From positions 1 through 13,396 of the forward strand of contig WQUG01000038.1 in the NCBI GenBank assembly GCA_009785855.1: a stretch of 13,396 nucleotides of DNA. Reading direction: 5' to 3'. Shown one piece after another: positions 1-6,704 of the stretch. Both the position numbers and the translations under genes were made by a program. The notes beneath the pieces are model-generated. The model had not been told where the DNA came from and ran no database searches. It saw only the letters and a list, made by a program, of their open reading frames with translations. Source of the stretch: Actinomycetes bacterium (GTDB taxonomy: Bacteria; Actinomycetota; Coriobacteriia; WRKU01; WQUG01). How positions within the stretch are numbered: position 1 is the first letter of the stretch; each line of letters begins with the position of its first letter.

Positions 1-2784
1 CTCCATCTGACCCTTGCGCACCCTCAGCTCAGCGAGGGTCTGCTCGTCAGCGCGCAGTACTTCCTGTGCCGCGCGCAGCTGGTCCTGCGAAGCGTGGACG
101 GTCTCGCGCAGGCTCGCGCTGTCGCTCTGTTCCAGGTTCGCGCGGTCACGCAGCATGATAGCCCAGTGATCGGCGCGTTCCTGCAGGATCGCGAAGGTCT
201 CGTGGAGCGGCTCGACGCGTTCGCGCAGAAGCTCCAGGGCGCTTTCGAGCGCGGCCGTCGCCTCGATCGTCTGCTCCAGTTTCCTGACCTCTGCTTCGGC
301 AGCGGCAAAGCGGGTCGTCAGATGCTTGACGCGTTCGCCGACAGTCGCGATCTCGACCTGGCAGGCAGAAAGACGATCGGTCGCCGTCGATTCATCGCGG
401 AACTTCAGGTTACGATCGCTCTCAAGATCGGCGCCGCGCGCCCGCAGGTCCTCGATCTCTGCGGCCAGCCCGGCGATCTGTTCGTCGACGGCCTGGACGG
501 CGGGCGCCTGTGTTCCAAGACTCGCGGCGACCTCGTTGGAGCGCGCCTCAAGCGTTGTGCTCTCCGCGGTGAGTTTCGTCGCCTGGTCCTCGATCCGACC
601 CAGTTCCTGCTGGATGGAATCTCGCTGGCCGATAAGGTTCGCGGAGCGCTGGTTGAGCTCCAGAGCATCCTGCTGGGCCGAGGCCAGCGCTTCTTCTGCC
701 AGCGCCAGTTCAGCTTCGCGTTCTCCGAGGTCGGCCTCCAGGCGCGTCTGCAGCTCCGTGAGCTCGTTGATGCGACGCGCGCGCGCCAGCACACCCTCGT
801 TGTCGGCGACCGGACGTCCGAGACTGATCTTGCCGGATGGCCAGAAAACGACCCCGTCTGGGGTGACCGCGCGCAGCTCCTTGCCTGCTTGGGTGAGTTC
901 GACCGCCTGCTTGGCGTCAGACACTAAGACGACATCTCCGATCAGGCTCTTCAACCCGGTAAGGTAGCGCTGATCGAACTCAAGGTGGTCGAGCAGGTAA
1001 CTGCCGCAAGGAGGCTTCTTCAAAAGCTTGGGCGGCGTCATATCAAGCGGGATGATGGCGAGTTCCCCGGAGCTGTGGCCCGCTATCTCCCGGGCGAGTT
1101 TTCTTGCCGTCTTGCCATCACGAACGAACACACCGAAGAGGTCGGCGCCAAGGACGCGCTCCGCCAGCGCCTCAAGCGCGGGCTCAGCTTTGATGCTGCC
1201 CGACACGACGCCCTCGAAACCCGGGATCGAATCCGCCCGTTCCAGAAGCTCCTCCAGAGCAGGCGTCGCCGAGACCAGAGCACGCTGCATCTCTTCAAGA
1301 GCGACCTGCTCACCCCGGGCGGCGAACAGGTCGTTTCTGATCGTCTCGAGCTCGCGGCGCCGCGACTCGTTGACGCGCACACGCTTGTCGACGTCAAGCT
1401 CAGCGGCGCTGATCTCGCGCTCGAGCCGGTGGTAATCGGTCTCGATCACCTCTGCCTGGGCCCGCCGCGCGCTGAGCGTCTCGTGAAGGTTGGCAAGCTC
1501 GTTCGCCAGCGCCTCGCTTCGTGCGGAGAGCAGGTCCTTCTGGGTCATCAGCGAGGCGAGCTCCTGTTCGAGCTTGAGTTTGGCGACCCGCGCCTCGTCG
1601 CTTCGTGCCTGGGCGGAGCGGATAGACGAACTGAGCTTGTTGAAGGCCTCGTCGGCGGAGTTGCGCGCCTTGCGCGCCTGCTCGCCTCCCCGCCGCAGTT
1701 CGGCGAGCTGTGAGTAGAGCTCCTGCAGCTGAGCATCGGCCTCGACGCGTTGCTGGGACAGGGCCTCGCGACTTTCCCGCGCGCTGAGCACCTGTGACTG
1801 GGCGTGCGAGAGGTTCATCCGCAGCTCAGAGAGGCGCGCGACGAGGTTCTTGCCCTTCTCCTCAAGCAGCAGCAGGCTCGCGTCGAGACGCTCCTGGATG
1901 GACTGCATCCGGCGTCGCTGCTCGCCGAGGTCTCCGACGAACAGGCCCTTCTCTTCGAGCAGATGCTGGAGCGAGTCCAGCTCCCGCTCGCGCTCGCTCA
2001 GCTGGTAGCTCGCGATCTCGAGGGCGGCTTCGCTTTCCTTCTCGGTCTTGAGCAATACGTCCCACTCGGCCTGCAGGCCGCGCAGTTCATCGACGGCCAG
2101 GGCGACTTCGAGCTCACGCAGCTCATCGGTCATCTCCTGATACTTGCTCGTACGCGAGGCCTGGCGCTCGAGCGGACGCAGCTGATGGTCGATCTCCCTG
2201 GCGATGTCGGCCGCGCGCTGGAGTTTCTCGTCCAGCCCGGAGAGGCGCCGCAGAGCGCGCTCCTTGCGACGCTTGTGCTTCAAGGTACCGGCGGCCTCCT
2301 CGATGAGCGCGCGCCTTGTGTCGGGGCGCGCCTCTAAGACCTCGGCCAGATGTCCCTGGCTGATGATGGAGTGCGCGTCGCGACCCAGGCCCGTGTCATG
2401 AAGCAGATCGACGATGTCGAGCAGGCGGGTCGGGCTCTGGTTGATGAGGTATTCGCTCTCTCCCGAGCGATACATGCGCCTGGTTATCGTGACCTCGTCG
2501 AACTCCAGGGGCAGCAGGCCGTCGCTGTTGTCTAAGACGAGGTCGACCTCCGCGACGCCGACGGCGCTGCGCGCGGAAGATCCCGCGAAGATGACGTCTT
2601 CCATCGCCTGGCCCCGCAGGGTCTTCGCGCTCTGCTCGCCGAGGACCCAGAGCACTGCATCGGCGATGTTCGACTTGCCCGAGCCGTTGGGACCCACGAT
2701 ACAGGTGATACCCGGCTCGACGGCCAGGACGCTGCGGTCCGCGAAGGACTTGAAGCCTTTCAGTGTCAGAGACTTGAGATACAT
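1..2784 (-). CDS. smc: Chromosome partition protein SMC, C-terminus cut by window edge
   Basis: SMC is the ATPase of the SMC-ScpAB condensin that compacts and separates sister chromosomes. The frame is open without a stop from the ATG at 2784 to base 1, giving 928 codons of a family usually near 1,180, so about 250 C-terminal residues lie outside. Those would include the ABC signature and Walker B. Visible: an N-terminal head opening MYLKSLTLKGFKSF, Walker A GPNGSGKS at residues 31-38, and the conserved DTGLGRDAHSIISQG region near residue 140. A long Glu/Arg/Leu-rich coiled coil follows, then a hinge at about 515-650 starting IPGFEGVVSG, then the returning coil. The usual glycine pair late in the hinge reads LG here. 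The start lies 6 nt after the rnc stop, so the two are probably co-transcribed and coupled. ftsY often follows smc, but that position is beyond the window. Confidence 0.97.
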   Translation of the reverse strand, partial: MYLKSLTLKGFKSFADRSVLAVEPGITCIVGPNGSGKSNIADAVLWVLGEQSAKTLRGQAMEDVIFAGSSARSAVGVAEVDLVLDNSDGLLPLEFDEVTITRRMYRSGESEYLINQSPTRLLDIVDLLHDTGLGRDAHSIISQGHLAEVLEARPDTRRALIEEAAGTLKHKRRKERALRRLSGLDEKLQRAADIAREIDHQLRPLERQASRTSKYQEMTDELRELEVALAVDELRGLQAEWDVLLKTEKESEAALEIASYQLSERERELDSLQHLLEEKGLFVGDLGEQRRRMQSIQERLDASLLLLEEKGKNLVARLSELRMNLSHAQSQVLSARESREALSQQRVEADAQLQELYSQLAELRRGGEQARKARNSADEAFNKLSSSIRSAQARSDEARVAKLKLEQELASLMTQKDLLSARSEALANELANLHETLSARRAQAEVIETDYHRLEREISAAELDVDKRVRVNESRRRELETIRNDLFAARGEQVALEEMQRALVSATPALEELLERADSIPGFEGVVSGSIKAEPALEALAERVLGADLFGVFVRDGKTARKLAREIAGHSSGELAIIPLDMTPPKLLKKPPCGSYLLDHLEFDQRYLTGLKSLIGDVVLVSDAKQAVELTQAGKELRAVTPDGVVFWPSGKISLGRPVADNEGVLARARRINELTELQTRLEADLGEREAELALAEEALASAQQDALELNQRSANLIGQRDSIQQELGRIEDQATKLTAESTTLEARSNEVAASLGTQAPAVQAVDEQIAGLAAEIEDLRARGADLESDRNLKFRDESTATDRLSACQVEIATVGERVKHLTTRFAAAEAEVRKLEQTIEATAALESALELLRERVEPLHETFAILQERADHWAIMLRDRANLEQSDSASLRETVHASQDQLRAAQEVLRADEQTLAELRVRKGQME

Positions 2785-2790
2785 CGCTCT

Positions 2791-3495
2791 CTATTCTATC
2801 CCAGGAAAGTCCCTGAGAACGAGAGCGGCGGCTTCAGACTGCGCCTCTTTCTTCGAAGCGCCCTGGGCCCGGGCCCGCTCACGCCCGTCGATCAGCACCG
2901 CCGCGGTAAATCTTGGGGCATGGGCCGGTCCTGACTCATCGACGATGCGGTACTCGATGCTGCGACCACGTTCCTGAACGACCTCCTGCAGGCGGGTCTT
3001 GGGGCTTGTCGCGGTCTGAAGGAGCTCAGCCGACAGGAAGGGTCCCAGGGTGTCGAGCACCCAGCGCCGCGCCTCATCCAGCCCCCCGTCGAGATAGAGC
3101 GCAGCCGTAGCGGACTCGTAACAGTCCTCAAGCGCCGAGGGAAGCCCGCGCGATGCAGATCCTTTCTCGCTCGCCCCGAAGATGATGAGCTCAGCAAATC
3201 CCCGCTCCGCCATGATCTGGGACAGGAAGCTGCCCCTGATCACCGCGACCCGCAGTTTGGTCAGATCGCCTTCCGGCATCGTGGGATAGCGCTCATAGAC
3301 CGCCTCTGCGATGATGAAACCGAGGACGGCATCGCCCAGGAACTCGAGGCGCTCATAGTCGTCGAGCGGATCGCCCTCGGTCGCCGAGGCATGCGTCAGC
3401 GCCTGCTGCAGCAGGGCGCGGTCGCGGAAGCGATACGCCAGGATCGCTTCTGCACGCGTGAGCCTGTCGTCATATGAGGGGGTCGATGTCTCCAT
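2791..3495 (-). CDS. rnc: Ribonuclease III
   Basis: RNase III cleaves double-stranded RNA and processes rRNA precursors and some mRNAs in the cytoplasm. The 234-residue length is normal. The signature ERLEFLGDAVL lies at residues 48-58, with acidic residues E51 and D55. The second acidic pair of the active site is D124 and E127, in LEDCYESATAALYLDGG. That stretch departs from the usual ADxFEAxIGAxYLD form, but both acids are kept. A double-stranded-RNA-binding domain fills about residues 155-232 and ends in the typical ASKKEAQSEAAALVL helix. The ATG at 3495 is preceded by AGAGAGG at unusually short spacing, and no better in-frame start is seen before residue 73. A long hairpin precedes the gene, and smc follows after 6 nt. 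Confidence 0.96.
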   Translation of the reverse strand: METSTPSYDDRLTRAEAILAYRFRDRALLQQALTHASATEGDPLDDYERLEFLGDAVLGFIIAEAVYERYPTMPEGDLTKLRVAVIRGSFLSQIMAERGFAELIIFGASEKGSASRGLPSALEDCYESATAALYLDGGLDEARRWVLDTLGPFLSAELLQTATSPKTRLQEVVQERGRSIEYRIVDESGPAHAPRFTAAVLIDGRERARAQGASKKEAQSEAAALVLRDFPGIE

Positions 3496-3518
3496 GGCCT
3501 CTCTATTGTAACCGAGCG

Positions 3519-3552
3519 AAAAGGGCCCCCGCGACAGGTCGCAGGAGCCCTT
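3519..3552 (-). terminator. 14-bp hairpin with short U-run between acpP and rnc
   Basis: On the minus strand the sequence folds into 14 consecutive pairs, two of them G-U, around a CCTG loop. The arms run AAGGGCTCCTGCGA and TCGCGGGGGCCCTT, and the 3' arm runs on into TTC, so the U-run is UUUUC. Placed after acpP, it looks like an intrinsic terminator with a modest U-run that would end or attenuate transcription before rnc. Because it sits in the leader just before rnc, it could equally be a substrate by which RNase III controls its own message, as known for the E. coli rnc operon. Confidence 0.6.
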
Positions 3553-3573
3553 GCCAAGCCGTTGTACGAGGCT

Positions 3574-3813
3574 CTATGAATGCGCCACGACGAAGTCGAC
3601 CGCGTCTGCGACCGTCTTGATGTTCTCGACGTCCTCGTCGGGGATCGTGATACCGAACTCGTCCTCGAAGGCCATGACCAGCTCGACCAGATCGAGCGAG
3701 TCCGCCCCGAAGTCCTCGATGAAAGAAGAGGTCTCCTTGACCTCGCCTGCCTCAACGCCCAGCTGATCAGCAACGACCGAGGTGATCGTCTTCAGCACTT
3801 CGCTTCTCTCCAT
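3574..3813 (-). CDS. acpP: Acyl carrier protein
   Basis: ACP is the small acidic protein that carries growing acyl chains on a phosphopantetheine arm during fatty acid synthesis. The product has 79 residues, is strongly acidic, and has the prosthetic-group site in GADSLDLVEL with Ser39 as the attachment residue. The closing helix (NIKTVADAVDFVVAHS) is typical. The ATG at 3813 is chosen because AAGGAG stands 6 nt before it and because MERSEVL aligns with normal ACP N-termini. An in-frame extension up to 3876 (MNRPVLCG...) runs through non-coding sequence into the plsX stop and is not ACP-like. plsX lies 59 nt upstream. fabD and fabG, which often lie between plsX and acpP, are absent here. A hairpin follows the gene. 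Confidence 0.97.
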   Translation of the reverse strand: MERSEVLKTITSVVADQLGVEAGEVKETSSFIEDFGADSLDLVELVMAFEDEFGITIPDEDVENIKTVADAVDFVVAHS

Positions 3814-3872
3814 GTGTAGCTCCTTAGAATCGTTGATGTCAATCAGCATTAAACCACAGAGAACGGGTCGGT

Positions 3873-4859
3873 TCAAGAGCTGGACGACACTTGTGATGCG
3901 ATGCGCGCGACCAGCCCCGCTCGCACCGCTTTGGCCGCCACCAGGATGCCGGAGCAGACCGCCTCGGCCGATGACGAGCCGTGCCCGATGCAGACCAGCC
4001 CCGCAGCACCGAGCAGCGGGGCGCCCCCGTAGGTGTCCGGATCGAGACGCGCTTTGAGGCCGCTCAGCTGTCGTTTCAAGGCGAGCGCGCCCAGTTTCGA
4101 GATCGTCGAGGCCATGAGCGCGTCCCTGAGGGCGCCCAGGATATAGCTGCTTGAACCTTCGAGGGTCTTGAGTGTGACGTTACCGGTGAAGCCATCGGTG
4201 ACGATCACGTCAGCGACGCCGGCCAGAAGATCGCGGCCTTCGACGTTGCCGATGAAGTCCGGGAGCTTGTCTCCCATGAGCTCGAAGGCTTCCTGGGCCA
4301 GCTTGTTGCCCTTCGAGTCCTCCTCGCCGATGTTGAGCAGGGCGAGGCGCGGGGCCTCGAGGTCCAGGATCGCGCGCGCGTAGGCGGCGCCCATCTGCGC
4401 GTACTGGAAGAGGTACGCGGGCTTCACGTCGGCGTTGGCGCCGGTGTCCAGAAAGACGGTGGGTTTCTTTCCCGGCAGGACCACCGCGATGGCGGGACGA
4501 AGCACCCCGGGGATGCGTCCGACGATCAGCGTGCCGGCCGCCAGACAGGCGCCGGTCGAGCCGGCGCTGAAGAAGCCGTCAGCCTGGCCGTCTTTGACCA
4601 GCCGTGCCGCCACGACCAGCGAGGAGTCCTTCCTGGTCCGTACCGCCTGCACGGGATGCTCGCCCATCGTGATCGCTTCAGTGGTCGCGTGGACCTTCAG
4701 ACGCGGTCCGGCGAAGGGACTCAGGGCGTCTGCGGGGCCGGTGAGCAAGACCTCCAGCGCGTCGTCGCGCTCAAGCGCCCGGCGCACGCCGTCTATGACC
4801 GCCTGAGGTGCAAGATCTCCGCCGAGTCCATCGACGGAGATCCGGGCTGTGATATCCAT
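3873..4859 (-). CDS. plsX: Phosphate acyltransferase PlsX
   Basis: PlsX converts acyl-ACP and phosphate to acyl-phosphate, the donor used by membrane PlsY to start phospholipid synthesis. The 328 residues match the family length. The N-terminus reads VDGLGGDLAPQAVIDG, a version of the usual VDAMGGDxAP. Further family blocks are the STGA segment near residue 100, FLDTGANADVKP, LLNIGEEDSKGN, GNVEGRDLL, VIVTDGFTGNVTLKTLEG and the C-terminal YGGAPLLG. The ATG at 4859 is preferred because it lies 13 nt after the rpmF stop. The longer in-frame start at 4946 would overlap rpmF and adds unrelated residues (MSPSSRIASV). rpmF upstream and acpP downstream are classic neighbours. FakA and FakB, which also make acyl-phosphate, are encoded further upstream on the same strand. 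Confidence 0.96.
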   Translation of the reverse strand: MDITARISVDGLGGDLAPQAVIDGVRRALERDDALEVLLTGPADALSPFAGPRLKVHATTEAITMGEHPVQAVRTRKDSSLVVAARLVKDGQADGFFSAGSTGACLAAGTLIVGRIPGVLRPAIAVVLPGKKPTVFLDTGANADVKPAYLFQYAQMGAAYARAILDLEAPRLALLNIGEEDSKGNKLAQEAFELMGDKLPDFIGNVEGRDLLAGVADVIVTDGFTGNVTLKTLEGSSSYILGALRDALMASTISKLGALALKRQLSGLKARLDPDTYGGAPLLGAAGLVCIGHGSSSAEAVCSGILVAAKAVRAGLVARIASQVSSSS

Positions 4860-4872
4860 GTCCGCGTTGTCC

Positions 4873-5046
4873 CTAGACCGCGATGACCTGCTTGCCGTTA
4901 TAGGTGCCGCAGTGCGGACAGACGCGATGCGGGAGCTTGGGCTCATGACACTGCGGACACTCCTGGGTCGCCGCGGCGTCCAGGCTGTGGCTGCTGCGGC
5001 GGGAGTTGGTCTTCGCGCGTCCTTTTTTCCTCTTGGGTACTGCCAT
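4873..5046 (-). CDS. rpmF: Large-subunit ribosomal protein L32 (zinc form)
   Basis: L32 is a small basic protein of the 50S subunit. The 57-residue product begins MAVPKRKKGRAKTNSRRS, the standard L32 opening. It keeps four cysteines in two pairs, C30/C33 (CPQC) and C43/C46 (CPHC), which form a zinc ribbon. The start follows AAGGAA on the minus strand. The gene lies 22 nt after the SepIVA-like gene and 13 nt before plsX, so it should be part of the same transcript. The DUF177 gene (yceD), which usually stands just upstream of rpmF, is missing from this position. Confidence 0.97.
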   Translation of the reverse strand: MAVPKRKKGRAKTNSRRSSHSLDAAATQECPQCHEPKLPHRVCPHCGTYNGKQVIAV

Positions 5047-5068
5047 GTTCTCTGTTTCCTTCTCTTCG

Positions 5069-5524
5069 TCAGCGGGTGATCGGCTTGCCCTGCAGACGGT
5101 CACGCCCGCGCTGGACGGCCGTGAGCATCTTGCCGAGGTTGACCTCAAGGTTGGCCATCATCTCATCGGCGTAGTCCTCCGCACCCATGCGGATCTCACG
5201 CTCGTTGGCCCGCGCATCGTCCATGATCTCGGCGGCGCGCGCCTCAGCCTGGCGTACGATCTCGGTGTCAGCGACCAGTCCGCGCGCGCGCTCCTGGGCC
5301 TCCTCGAGGATACGGTTGGCCTCGCGCTCGGCTTCTTCGGTCATCTCCTGGCGCTGCTTGACGATCCACCTCGCCTGCTTCAGGTCCTCGGGATACTGAC
5401 CGCGGATCTCATCGATGATGTCGAAGATCGCATCTGGATCGACCATCTTGTTGCTACTGAGAGGCACCGACTTCGCGCTGTCGATGACCTCCTCGATGCG
5501 ATCGATGAGTTGCAGAATGTCCAT
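5069..5524 (-). CDS. DivIVA/SepIVA-like coiled-coil protein
   Basis: This is a 151-residue, acidic, highly charged protein with no membrane segment. A short N-terminal part (MDILQLIDRIEEVIDSAKSVP) is followed by a second block near residues 28-58 (VDPDAIFDIIDEIRGQYPEDL). Next comes an Ala/Glu/Arg-rich coiled coil at about 58-120 with repeated EAxxxAxxIxxEA patterns. The C-terminal helix ends ANLEVNLGKMLTAVQRGRDRL. Both ends resemble, from memory, mycobacterial SepIVA (Rv2927c), a DivIVA-family septation and envelope-growth protein whose gene lies near rnc and smc. SepIVA is about 245 residues, so this would be a version with a shortened coil. Automatic annotation may label it an ATP synthase subunit or V-type ATPase subunit H because of the coil, which I doubt. 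The ATG at 5524 follows AAAGGTG. A candidate promoter lies upstream, and rpmF is 22 nt downstream. Confidence 0.72.
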   Translation of the reverse strand: MDILQLIDRIEEVIDSAKSVPLSSNKMVDPDAIFDIIDEIRGQYPEDLKQARWIVKQRQEMTEEAEREANRILEEAQERARGLVADTEIVRQAEARAAEIMDDARANEREIRMGAEDYADEMMANLEVNLGKMLTAVQRGRDRLQGKPITR

Positions 5525-5566
5525 CAGTTACACCTTTCGGGTTGGGTGCTGCTCTCCCCGTCTACG

Positions 5567-5589
5567 ATAGTACCGCATTGTATAGTACC
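5567..5589. repeat. Direct repeat of 8 bp spaced by one-and-a-half helix turns
   Basis: The plus-strand octamer ATAGTACC occurs at 5567-5574 and again at 5582-5589, a 15-bp period. It lies in the only AT-rich stretch of the 116-bp gap between coaD and the SepIVA-like gene. One copy overlaps the candidate -10 element and the other lies about where transcription would start. It could be a regulator-binding site or chance; only two copies are seen. Confidence 0.45.
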
Positions 5590-5590
5590 A
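5582..5590 (-). promoter_or_regulatory. Candidate extended -10 promoter for the SepIVA-like/rpmF/plsX/acpP genes
   Basis: On the minus strand the sequence TGGTACTAT fits the extended -10 form TGnTAnnnT. It lies about 58 nt before the ATG at 5524, in a 116-bp gap that breaks an otherwise tightly packed run. No good -35 hexamer is seen 16-18 nt upstream, which an extended -10 can tolerate. This would give the lipid and ribosomal-protein genes a start independent of the asp23 promoter. Confidence 0.35.
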
Positions 5591-5640
5591 TATGCCCTGC
5601 AGGATTGCGCCAGGCTGACGCTCCCCCGTTATCTGGGATA

Positions 5641-6126
5641 TCACCGAGACTCATCGAGCAGCGCCTCTTCTACGCAGGCGGGGACCAGACCCTTCACTGA
5701 ACCGCCCAGAGCCGCGATCTCCTTGACCGCCGATGAGCTGAGATACATGTACTCGGGCGATGACATGATGAAGAGTGTCTCGACCTCGCAGTCCATGCGG
5801 GCATTGAGCGCGGCCATCTGGAACTCGAGCTCGAAGTCGGTCATCGCGCGCAGGCCCTTGACGATGACGTCGCCCTTCTGGGCCCTGACGAAATCGATCA
5901 GCAGGGTGTCGAAGGAGGCGACTCGCACGCGAGGCAGGTGTGCGGTGGCCTGGCAGATGAGCTCGACGCGCAGCTGCGCGGCAAAGAGCGGGCCGGTGCC
6001 GTTCTTGTGCGCCGAGGCAGCGACGCCGACGACCACCTCATCGAAGAGTGTCGCCGCGCGCTCGATGATATCGAGATGCCCTGAAGTGATGGGGTCGAAG
6101 GTGCCCGGTACGATGGCGGTCGTCAT
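5641..6126 (-). CDS. coaD: Phosphopantetheine adenylyltransferase
   Basis: CoaD transfers AMP from ATP to 4'-phosphopantetheine, the next-to-last step of coenzyme A synthesis. CoA in turn supplies the arm loaded on ACP, whose gene lies downstream. The 161-residue length is standard. The nucleotidyltransferase motif is PGTFDPITSGHLDII at residues 7-21, with H17 in the TxGH-type site. Also present are VKGLRAMTDFELEFQMA (89-105) and the C-terminal YLSSSAVKEIAALGG (128-142), equivalent to the ISSTxVRE motif. The ATG overlaps the rsmD stop as ATGA, so translation is probably coupled. The pairing rsmD-coaD is widely conserved. Confidence 0.97.
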   Translation of the reverse strand: MTTAIVPGTFDPITSGHLDIIERAATLFDEVVVGVAASAHKNGTGPLFAAQLRVELICQATAHLPRVRVASFDTLLIDFVRAQKGDVIVKGLRAMTDFELEFQMAALNARMDCEVETLFIMSSPEYMYLSSSAVKEIAALGGSVKGLVPACVEEALLDESR

Positions 6127-6704
6127 ACCCGTCTGTGCTCCTCTCCGCTAAAGGCGCAGCTTAACCAGGTCTTTCCATAGCGCGCCGTGTGCTGTCCATG
6201 ATACCATCCGGGCCAGTCGATCGGACGGTCCCGCTGATGCTCGTAGACGAGGTAGGCCTCCGGGCCCAGGGCTCCCGCCTCTGAGAGTGCGTCCACGAAA
6301 CGCAGGACCTCTGCCGGCGGCGTCGCGTAGGGCGGGTCGAGCAGGATCAGGTCGAAGGGGCCCTCACGGGCGATGCGCCCCGCGAGCACGAAGCTGTTGC
6401 CCACCCGCAGACGGGCCGCCTCCTCGGTCAGTCCGCAGTGTTCGAAGTTGCTCCGCGCGACTTCAGCCGTCGCCCGGTCACTCTCTATGAACAGGCAGGA
6501 CGCTGCCCCGCGCGAGATCGCCTCGATCCCGAGCGCCCCGGTCCCGGCGAAGGCGTCGAGGACCCGCAGGTCCTCCAGGCCAGAGAGCCGCGCCTCCAGA
6601 TGAGAGAACAGGGCCTCGCGGACCCGGTCCGAGGTCGGACGGGTGCCGGAGCGTGCAGGCGCACTGAGGTGGCGGCCCCTGAGTCTGCCCGAGACGACGC
6701 GCAT
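6123..6704 (-). CDS. rsmD: 16S rRNA (guanine-966-N2) methyltransferase RsmD
   Basis: RsmD uses S-adenosylmethionine to methylate the exocyclic amine of G966 in 16S rRNA during small-subunit assembly. The 193 residues match the family. The N-terminus MRVVSGRLRGRHLSAP and the RPTSDRVREALF segment are RsmD hallmarks. The SAM-binding motif I is LDAFAGTGALGIEA (49-62), with an acidic residue after the next strand (IESD, 73-76). The catalytic motif is DPPY (123-126). The gene starts within the recG stop (TGATG, 1-nt overlap) and ends over the coaD start (ATGA), so three genes are chained by overlaps. Confidence 0.96.
   Translation of the reverse strand: MRVVSGRLRGRHLSAPARSGTRPTSDRVREALFSHLEARLSGLEDLRVLDAFAGTGALGIEAISRGAASCLFIESDRATAEVARSNFEHCGLTEEAARLRVGNSFVLAGRIAREGPFDLILLDPPYATPPAEVLRFVDALSEAGALGPEAYLVYEHQRDRPIDWPGWYHGQHTARYGKTWLSCAFSGEEHRRV

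Noticed and set aside
94..1713. Long plus-strand open frames opposite smc
   Set aside because: They lie in exact codon register with the minus-strand smc frame, as expected for antisense shadows in high-GC coding DNA. They lack recognisable domains, while the minus-strand frame gives a clear SMC.
3505..3510. TACAAT on the minus strand just before rnc
   Set aside because: No -35 or TGn extension is seen, and transcription would begin only a few bases before the ATG. It is too weak to list as a promoter, though a near-leaderless rnc message cannot be excluded.
3837..3842. Perfect TTGACA on the minus strand upstream of acpP
   Set aside because: The matching -10 position at 17-18 nt falls on TACACA, overlapping the acpP start codon, which would place transcription initiation inside the gene.
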